Assembly: GCF_033473495.1 (NCBI RefSeq)
Contig: NC_088944.1
Coordinates: forward strand, 186,001 to 250,000
From: Cercospora beticola
Lineage: Eukaryota > Ascomycota > Dothideomycetes > Mycosphaerellales > Mycosphaerellaceae
Length of the DNA stretch: 64,000 nucleotides
Direction: 5' to 3'
The stretch's first letter is position 1. Each line of letters opens with the position of its first letter. Shown here one piece after another: positions 51,311 through 61,294 of this stretch. The notes under the pieces are model-generated. The model saw nothing but the letters and a program-made list of their open reading frames with translations, was not told the DNA's origin and did no database searches. A program made the translations under genes and the position numbers.

Positions 51311-53999
51311 AGAATTTCCTATATTCTTCTTTTTATAGTTTTAATTATAAAATAGATTAGGTTTAAAATAGAAGTAGAGTATATTAGTTTACTAATATAT
51401 AGAAGATATAGGCTCTATTTAGTATAGGTCCTAGTATCTACTTCTATATAGAGAACTCGGTATATAGTTATAATAAGAAGATATATAAGTATAGTAGAGA
51501 AGATACCGATATAGATATATACTTATAAATAGAAGTAATACTCGTCGTTCTACTACTTTGTTTTTTTCTCTTTATACTCGTATTTCGTTCTATATTAGAA
51601 TAGCCTTCGACGTATATATTACTACGATATAGTCTATCTTTAATAGAGCCTACTACTCGTATATATATAGAGTATTTTAAACTCTATCTACTCTACGACT
51701 AACTCCTTCTATATCTTAGAGCTTCTTAGCTATAAATATAGTTTAGAGTTATAGTAGCGAAGAGATAGCTATTCTACTAAATAAGTATAGAGTAATCTCC
51801 TTTAGTCTAACTATAGAGTTTTATATTTCTTATATTTATACTTTTAGCTTATCTACCTCGACTTTATAGTAATTATAATAACGTTCTATCTAGTTCTATT
51901 TCTTAAGATAGGTAATTATCTTCGATATAATTAAAGCTAATACTAGACTATTATATTCCTCTCTAGTAGAGCGACTCTCTTATAAAATAAATAGATTCTT
52001 ATTACTCTCGACTTTATTTTTCTTCTATTTATAATCGTCTACTATATTTATAGCTACTACGGAACTCTTCTTTACTCGCTTTATGCTAGCTCTAGCTATT
52101 CTAGTATACTTCTACTTTGCTCTTAGTATAGAAGTAGTCTAGGCTAGTACTAGCGCTAGCTAGTAGAGTAGCCGGAGCTCTAGTCGGTCTTCTTTTAGGC
52201 TAGGTATATACGTCTCTACTACTTACTAACTATACTCCTTAGCCTTCTTACTATATACTAAGCTTTCGATATTATATAAGATAATATATTATTTTATTAG
52301 AAAGTAAGTTCGATACTACTAGTAAAGACTTTTATCTATCTAAGCTTCGATAGACTTTATCTATATTATAATAGTCTCGTCTAGGCTAGAAACGAGTCTA
52401 CTATTAGCTATAATTAGTATAATTTAATATTAGGATATCTTATAAAGCTTCTTAATAGATAGCTAGATTACTAGAGAGATATATTCGAACTAGCTCTTCC
52501 TCTATCTACTCTTAATTATATAGAAGTACTTTAACTACTTAGTAGATATAGACGTTCCTATAATAATATTAATCTAGACTAGCTAGTTCTACTCTAGGTT
52601 ACTTAGAAAAGCTATTTCCGAGTATATCTTCGAGTTAGAATAGATTTTCTAGATATAATATATCTAGATATATTACTAAATAAAGAACGTTAGTACTACT
52701 ATATCTTCTATCTTATTAGCGAAGAAGTCTAAGATATTCTTTAAGATATATACTAGAGTTCTACTCTTCTTAAAATTCGTTAGATATATAAGAATATTCT
52801 TAGCTAGATAGTTAGAGTAGATAGTAGTACTTAGAACGGCTTCGGTATTCTTAAGTAGAATAAGCTCTAAACGAGCGTTAAGATCTCTATTAGTAGCTCT
52901 AGTAATACGTTCGAATTATATAGATAGTTTATCGGATCTAGCCTTATAGAGAGTAACCTATATATCTAGCTCTATTTCGATAGCTAGGCTCGATCGTATT
53001 ATTTCTTCCTTTAATATAAGTAGATATAGAGTATTCTTTAAAATAGTAGTAGAAGAGTTAGGTTAAAGAGTAGAGTTCGGAGTCTCTAACTAAGTATAGT
53101 AAGTAAGTCTAGTAGAATATAAATATAATATATATACTATATCTTCTAGTCTAGCTTTTATAGTATCGATAAGAGTTTCGAGCTAGCTATATATATCGCT
53201 TACTAGAGGATATTATAGAAGCGAGTAGCCTAGATAGTATAGAGCTATATAACTCTAAAGAATAAGATATAGATAGTACTTTAGAAGATAGACGACTACC
53301 TTATTTCTATAGGTAGCTTCTACTATCTTATATAGTCTACTTTATTTATATTATAGTTAGATTATCTTAGCTTTTACTATAGAGTACTTCTAGGAGTTAT
53401 TCGACTACTTACTATTCTACCGAATTATTATCTATTAGTAATATCGTTATACTATTATACTAGTCTATATTAGTCGATACGTCTACGATTAGTATTAGTC
53501 TATTACGAAGAAGTATTCTTATATAATCGTAGAAGTTATAAATAAGCTCGATCTTATAATCGAGTATAATAATATCGTTTATCTATTCTCGAACGACTCT
53601 ACTATCGCTAGACTACTAATATATACTAATAGATTAAAGTATATAGCTAATACTAGTACTAGTATATATAGCTTTATCTATTAGTAGCGAAAGTAGATAA
53701 TAGAGTACTATATAAAGTAATATAGCTAGGTAAATCTATAGAAGTATAATAGAAATCTATATAGTTAGATATAAGAGGCTACTAGCTAGATCTAAGCCGA
53801 AGAATAAATATACTAGAAGCTATTCTAGATAGTAGGTTAGCGTAGCTATTTCGGCGTCTATAGTATATCTAGCGAGAATAGTAATAAGTCTAGAGGTTCG
53901 ATTAATCTAGCTCGGAATAGAAAGGCCGGCTTAGATAAGTTATAAAGACAAATCGTAGCTATATAGGTCGATAACTACTCTTATAAGCGTCGTCGATAT
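51311..53999. other. RIP-mutated DNA, unassigned
   Basis: T-rich on the plus strand to about 53.5 kb, suggesting minus-strand coding ancestry, then mixed. No terminal repeats and no recognised domain. It contains one of the few surviving ATG triplets in the flanks (near 52,083). Confidence 0.55.
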
Positions 54000-54979
54000 A
54001 AGCCTAACTTATAGCTCGATTATATCTAATAGGAGATGTACTTTAGTAGATATAAGAAGTAGATAGTTATAACGATCTAACTAGAATTCGACTTTAATTC
54101 GAATAAAGAAAGTAGTATAGGCGCCGATACTAATAAGTTAGAACGTAGTAAGCGTATATTAGTAGTAGCGTATACTACTACTATATAGATAATATTATAG
54201 TTATTCCGAGATAGTCGAGTAGAGAAAGTAGGCCGACTTATAATAATATATATTAACTATTAAGAAACGAGTATACTTACGAATAATCGACTCTTTTATT
54301 TCCGGTTATAAGTAAAGATAGTACGTAGGTATAGTAATAAGTTTATTAAGATTATATAATATATCTAGCGTATAAGTACGAAACTACTAAAAGCTAGGCC
54401 TCTATATTAGCTAATACTACTTTAGAAGGAGATATTATAGATAGTATAAGATCTTTCGGATCGATCTACTCCTAGTCCGGATATATTCTACGACGAGCGT
54501 AGCTATATCGAGGTAGGTAGTACTATAACTAAGTTATAGAATATATATAGATAGTTCTAGATTACTATATTCGACTATCTATTAGCTAATAATAATTACG
54601 AGAATAGTATATTAAGCAGGTTAGCTATATTAGAATTAGATAACTCTAATAGAAGCTAGGTACCTACTATTAATTATATACCGACCTTATTAGCTATCGT
54701 TATATATATATATACTATAGTAGTTAGTCGGGCGTTCCGAACTCGATATCGAGAGATATAGAAGCTAGTAAGTAAAAGTATCTAGTAATAGGATATATAA
54801 GTATAGATACTAAGTATATATAAGTTAGTATAAGATAATATATACCGATTTATAACTATAACTCGGTTCGGAGAGTCGCCGGTACTATTAGATACTATCT
54901 TTATATAGAAGATATATAGAATAAGTATTTAGTATTCTATATATAGTAAGAGTTAGATTAGTTAAAGTAATAACGATAC

Positions 54980-54993
54980 TATATTATTTTATA
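54980..54993. repeat. Left target-site duplication of element X2
   Basis: TATATTATTTTATA, repeated exactly at 56,043-56,056. Confidence 0.82.
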
Positions 54994-56042
54994 TATAGCC
55001 TACGAAGTCCTATTATATACCTCTATATAGTCGTAGGTAGAAACAGATAGCTTCGGCTATACTAGTAAAGTATAGAGTAGCTAGATACTTATAGAAGTAG
55101 GAAGAAAGTAATAAAAAGTCTAGAATTTCGACCTAGAAAAATTAGAGAGCTCCTAAGAATACAAAGACGACGCTAGCGTAGTATAACTACTATAAGATTC
55201 TAATACTCGACTATAGGATAGCTCTTCTAGGTAGTAAATACTACTATAGGTCTAGAGGCTAGAGTAGTAACCTAGGCTCTAAATAGGCTAAAAAGGAGGA
55301 ACTAAGTATACTTAAAGGAAGGCTTTAATAAGAAAGAATAAGGATAGTAGAAATAGAAGAAAGGAATAGTAGTACCTCTATAGATACTAGAATAATTAGC
55401 TACTAGGAGCCTTTTATCTAAAATAGAAGACTCTAAGGTAGACTAGTTCTTCTACTCTAGAGCTCTCTAGAAACTTTAAGTCTAAAAGCAGAGTATCTAA
55501 TATAAGCTATCTAACTCTATACTATACTTAGAGCTACCTATAAAGATACCTACTATTCTAGATATTCTATAAAAACTAGAATTACTCTAAATATAGATTA
55601 TATAACTAGGTACTAAGGAAGGTTAAAATCTAAGTAGGATTTATATAGAGAGATACCTACTCTAGGAACTAGTAAGAAAGAGTTAGATATAGGATTAATA
55701 TAGATACTAGTATAGGGACAAAGACTATATATATAGGCTAGAGTCCCTAAGCTAGTAGATAAGAGAATCGGGCTCCTAAGTAATAAATAATATAAGAAAT
55801 AACTAAGGAGAACTATATTACGAAGGATCTAAGCTATTAAGATAATATAATATTATTCTAAGGAGAATAAGGAACTATAGAAGCAGTAGGCTATATAGAG
55901 CTAGCTATAAAATATAAAGATATAAGAAGGCTTTTCTACCGAAATACTAGTACGAGAGCTTTTCTACTTACGAAACCTATAGAGTATACTACTTACTCTA
56001 GTTAAAAGAGGTAGACTAGCGTATAAGAATTATCTATCTATC
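54994..56042 (+). mobile_element. Element X2: 1.05-kb non-LTR-type element
   Basis: Inverted copy of X1 without the chromovirus. 54,999 onward corresponds to the reverse complement of 36,534 leftwards, and the junction near 55,530 is continuous where X1 is split. It has a 14-base target duplication. The 3' end carries a (TATC)n tail, and the last 70-90 bases match non-LTR element B. Five extra bases (TATAG) precede the shared 5' end CCTACGAAG. It retains several ACA sites, so it was less completely mutated than most of the window. No reverse transcriptase is visible. Confidence 0.82.
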
Positions 56043-56056
56043 TATATTATTTTATA
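56043..56056. repeat. Right target-site duplication of element X2
   Basis: TATATTATTTTATA, matching 54,980-54,993. Confidence 0.82.
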
Positions 56057-56811
56057 ATATTCGATTTAGTATAGATAACGTTCGTAGTATTATCTATAGA
56101 TTAGTTAGAACTATTCGCTAGTATATAGTAGATAAGCTATTTATAATATTAGGTTACGAATAAGAAGCAAGCGACTAGCGACTAGTAGTAGTACTTCGGT
56201 TCGATATAAGTACTATAGATAATAATTATTATATACTAGAGGAGAAGTAGAGTTTCCTTAAAGATATCTAGAATAAGTAGCCTATAGATAGAGAGGAGTA
56301 GTTATAGATATAAATATATAGTAATAATAGTAGTCGACGTCGATAGATATTAGGTATTAATAAGAGCTAGCTATAGTACGAGTAGGATTAGTAACTATAT
56401 CCCGACTAGATATATTTATATCTATAAAGTATTCGTTAATTTAAGAAGAAACTATTAGTATTAGTATATATATTAGCTAGAGCGTCTACGTAGGCGCCTA
56501 AGTTAATTAGTATCTAGTAAGAGAATAGTACGAACGCCCGTTTATAGTATAGAGTATTTATCGATAGAGAACTCGTTACGTTCGCTACGATATACTATAA
56601 AGAATATAGCGCTAGTTAGAAGATAAAGATTATCTATCGATTCGTACTATAGAAGGTTAGCAAGTTAGTAGTATATTACTTATAGTTAGTCGCTCTATTC
56701 GAACGTATATTATAGTATAGTACCGAGTAGTAATACTATTATAGTACGTAGTTATAGGAACCGGTACTCGAGAAAGGTTAGAAGGAAGATAACGAGCTAA
56801 ATAAAAGTTAT

Positions 56812-56888
56812 AAGAGTAATAAGAGTAATTATAATAATATAGATAATAAGGATAATAGAAGTAATAAGAATAATAATAATAATAGATA
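56812..56888 (+). repeat. AAT-rich imperfect microsatellite inside the helicase relic
   Basis: Runs of AAT/AAG/GAT triplets encode an Asn/Lys/Asp/Ser-rich linker between the upstream conserved block and the helicase motifs. In the ancestor it was probably a hydrophilic, Asp/Asn-rich spacer. Confidence 0.65.
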
Positions 56889-58640
56889 GAAGAAGAGTAA
56901 CGAGAATAATAGTAGTAGTAAAGAGAAAGGTTATAATTAGTATAGAAATAGAATAGGACGTTATAGTAGTAGCTATATATAGAACGTCGGTATAGAGTAG
57001 AAAGATTCTCTATCGAATTATAATAGATAGTAGAACTCCGATCGAGTATAGTAAGTAATATATTAGGCGACTAAGATATAGATTAGAGTAGGTATTAGTA
57101 TAGTAGTATAGAGGTAAATCTATTCTACTATCTACTATAAGTATACTATTAGTAAGGATATTATAGTAATACTAGAGAAGACGTATTAAAACGTCTAATT
57201 CTACTATTATAAGAATATACTAACGGTTTTAGATATAGCTATAGTATAAGTACTATAGTCTATATATAGTCTCTAGATAGAGAAGATAATAAATAGGTAT
57301 TCCTTAAAGTAGAATCTATTTACTATATAGAAGTAGTCGAACGTATTCTACTAGATAAGCGTCGACTAGTATCGGTTTTTATAGTTCCTATTAGCGTAGT
57401 AGTATAAGAAGATCGATAGTAGTATCTAGCGTTAGATTAAGAATACTTAATAGATAGCGAAGATATAATAGAAAGTATACGTCCGAGAGATCGATATCGA
57501 GCGAGAGTTACGCTAGTTTTATTAGAACCTATAGGCGTAGTTCTATAGAGTATAGCGATAGGCGTTAGATACTATAATTTATAGTAATAAGTAATATATA
57601 GTCGTAGTAATATATACTAGAGAAAGTAAGAGTCTACTATTTATATTACTAGCGTTTACTAGTAAGAAGAGACTTACTATTATTATCCTATCTAAGATAG
57701 CGCTATAGAACGATATATAAGAGTAGTATTATAACGTAGATATTCGGTATATAGTATAGAGCGACGACGGAGTACTACTATATAATATCTAAATCGTATT
57801 TATTATTACTAAGTCGGTAGTTACGAATACGTTTATAGATTTTATTAATTCGAAAGCTATCTACTACTAGCTAGATTAGATCGTATATAATAAATATTAT
57901 AGTATTTTATAGGCTATAGATATATTTCGTAGAAATATATAGAAGTTATAGGAGTTTATAGAATAGTTAGTATAGTTCGTATATATAATAGTAATATTAC
58001 CTATATTAAAGAAGGATCGATTTTTCTATCTAATAGATATATCGAAGAAGGAAATAACGATTATATATAATAGTACTATCTAGCCGAATATTATATACTA
58101 TATATAAGAGGTCTCTATTATTTCTAAGTAGATCGCGGCTATCTAGAGTATTATAAAGAAAAAGAAGAGGTAATATCTAATTCGGAATAAGATTATTATA
58201 TATTATTATAGTATAAGTAATATATAGATATTAGTAGAGGCGTTAGAGTATATACCGTTTTACTATAGTATAAGTAGTAATAAGAAGAAAAGGTAGATTA
58301 TTAAAGTATTATAGAATAGAGTCTAGTAGATATTTATATTAACTAATATATTAGAAAAGAGAATCGATATATCTAATATATAGGTAGTTATTTATACTAG
58401 TATAGCGTTTAATTTAGACGTATACGAGTAAGAGAGTAGGTACTATAGAAGAGATAGAACGACGTAGAGTAAGGCGATTATATTACGTCGATATTATATT
58501 AATACTAAAAGTAGGAAGAAATATAAAATAGAGAAAGAGTTAAAAGAGGAAGTAATAGCTTTCCTTTATAGAGAGTAGTATTAATAAGTAGTTATAGATT
58601 AGTATTATAATAGGTAGAAGTAGTTATATTATAAAGAAAG

Positions 58641-61198
58641 AAAGGAACTTTATAATATTTATAAAAGAAAAGAGTTTAGACGAAAGTAAATAGAGTTAGT
58701 AGACGCCGAGGTCGATAGTAGTAGGCCTAGTATAGTAAAGCGAATATACTAGTAGAGAGTAGACGAGAAAGAAATAGAGTAGATAATAGAAGAGAATATA
58801 ATAGTAGACGCTTCTATTATAAATATAGAGTACGAGTTAATAACGAGAGATTATTAGCTATAAGAGATCTAGTAGTATTATTAAGAAGAGAGTATCGAGT
58901 AAAGTTAAGTAGTAGAGTAGTTATAGAAATAATTTATCTAATAGAAAGAGGAATATTCGATCTATTATATTTATAGATAGTTCCGACTAGATTATTAGTA
59001 GTAGAAATACTATCGTCCTACTAAGTAGAAAATAGAAGAGCTATAGAAGAAGTTAGAGATAGTTATATAGGAGCGCTATATATATTACTATATATATTAA
59101 ATACTATAGGCGATTTATAATTAGTTCGAATAGATCGATTATAGTAGCTCTATACGATTCTAGTAGTAGAAGAACTAGATATATTAGTTCTAAGATATAT
59201 TATAAGAGGTAGTAGTAGTAATCGGAGTATATTATAGCCTATTAGTTAATAAGTAGATATAGTAAGAGTATAAGAAGGTAGATATAGTATAGTTTAAGTA
59301 GTATTTAGACGATTAGGAACGATATAGTAGAATCTTCTTAGAGAAATATATTAGTATTAATAGGATTCTAGTAAGTAGAATATACTAGTTATTCTAATAT
59401 TAGAAGAGTCGAATTATTAGAAGCGAGGAGTCGAGTAGAGTATCGGCTATATCTTCTATACTAGTATTATCGTTATAGTCTACTCCTATAGTAATATAAC
59501 TAGTAGCTTAGTTATTTAATCTATCCTATCCGAGTATAGCTTATTAAATATAAGAGAGGATACTTAGCTCGAGTAGTATATAGGATATCGAGTTATTATT
59601 ATTATCTCTATTATAGATATTTCGTAATACTCTAGTAGTAGTAGCGAGTATACTAGTAACTATACTTACTATTCTAAGTATAGTAATTAGTAAGTCGAGC
59701 CTATTAGTAGGTATAGCCTAGTAGAGTATAATCGTACTCTCCTATTAATATATAAATAGATCGTCGTCGCCTATACTATTAGTAGTACTACGATCTAGTC
59801 TACTCGGAATACTACTATCGAGATATCTACTAATACTATCTCCGAGTACTAGATCTATATAACGTCTATTATAAGATCGAACGTAGCGGCTACGTATAAT
59901 AGAGAGTATATAGTAGATATTATAGTAGTAGAAAGACCGATATATCGTATATTATAGTAGTAGAGAAGATAGTCGGTATATTATAGATAGTTATCCGAAT
60001 ATTTATACTTAGAATACTACTAAGTAAGCTCGGAAGTAGATAGTAGAGACTAGAACTCGAGTTTAGATAGAGCGGAGTATAGAGTTATATTTTTATTATA
60101 GTATCTCTATAGATATATACTATTAGAAAAGGTTTAAGAAAGTTATAATTACTTTTATTATTAGAGTATAGTACGTATATATATTAATTTAGAGAGAGTA
60201 GTAGCGGAAGGTATAGAAGAGTTATAGATTAGGTTAGATAGATAATATTCCTATATAATAGATCGGATAGTAAGAGGATAGCTAGTTTAGATATTTAGTA
60301 GAAATATTTATATAGATAGTAGACTATATAGATATATATATAGAAGAGAGTTCGGAGATATTTTAGAGTTACGATAGATAGAGGTTCCGATTAGTATAAG
60401 AAGAATATTCGATCTTTTCTACTATATAAAGATAGACGTTTATACTATATATATCTAATAGAAAGTATATATAATCTCGAGTTTTTATAGTTTATAGTCG
60501 AAAAGTACTACTTTTTAGATAAGTATAGATATTATAATAGAGCTTTAAGGTATACCGGAGGAGCGCTAGATTAGAATAGAGTATAGCGTAGTTATAAAAC
60601 TTCTAATATATTCTAGTATTATTTATATTCGCTTACTCTAGGATTTTATATTATATATTATACTATTTCGAGTCGTATCTCTCTCGTCTATAAATAATAC
60701 GTTATATATCTAATATTATAAGTATACTAGAAATAACTCTATTACTTAATAGAGGATAGCTATTAAAGTATAAGATACTAGAATAGAAGTAGGAAGCGAA
60801 TTAGATTTATAGATATAACTAGTAATAGCTTAAGATATTCTAATAATACAAGTAATACTTCGAGTAATTCTATAGTATCGTATAGCTACCTTCTTCTCTA
60901 GCGCTACTCTAAATTATATATAAGAATCTCTAGTAGTTAATTAGAAAGATATAGTAAAAGCTAGGTCGATAGTAGTATATAGAGTCGAGATAGATATTAG
61001 CTATAATATAGAAGGAGTAGTAGTAAATCTAAGCCTATACTTATAATAGAGAGAAGCTATATCTATAGATATAGACGTAAGTAGAAATTACTATTATTAT
61101 AAGAATATAAGAGGAGTATAATAGATAGACTAATAAGAAGGCCGATATTAAGAAAGTAGAAGAAAAGAGAAGAGATAGAATAGATATTAAGGAATAAG
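58641..61198. other. RIP-mutated DNA, possibly C-terminal part of the helicase relic
   Basis: Purine-rich plus strand continuing from the helicase relic. A long C-terminal extension is plausible, but I recognise no motif. The ends of the element are not visible. Confidence 0.45.
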
Positions 61199-61294
61199 AA
61201 GAAATAGAAATAGAAAAGAAAGAAGAAATAGAAGTAAAAAAGAAAGAAGAAATAGAAATAGAAAAGAGAGAAGAAGTAGAGGTCGAAGAAGTAG
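61199..61294 (+). repeat. 24-base tandem repeat, four units
   Basis: Units at 61,199-61,222, 61,223-61,246, 61,247-61,270 and 61,271-61,294 (consensus begins AAGAAATAGAAATAG). The first three are close, the fourth diverged. In one frame each unit encodes an eight-residue Glu/Lys/Ile block (E-E-I-E-I-E-K-K type) with no stop, so it may be the remnant of a charged, helical repeat protein. Confidence 0.75.

Larger units (their letters stand above)
54000..58640 (+). pseudogene. RecQ-like helicase relic, interrupted by X2
   Basis: After X2 the plus strand reads through RIP stops as a superfamily-2 helicase. A nucleotide-binding loop reads T-R-E-S-K-S-L-L at 57,616-57,639; one Gly reads Ser, which RIP does not explain. 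The DECH box is at 57,889-57,900, reading N-K-Y-Y, exactly what RIP makes of D-E-C-H. Later a block with I-D-I-S-N-I then E-S-R-Y-Y-R-R-D-R near 58,340-58,465 resembles motifs V-VI. Upstream, at about 56,450-56,700, blocks such as Y-Y-K-E-Y-S-A-S and I-I-Y-R-F-V resemble the region that precedes the helicase in telomere-linked RecQ helicases of fungi. The frame upstream of X2 (from about 54 kb) is presumed to be its N-terminal part. A domain search would settle the identity. Confidence 0.6.
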
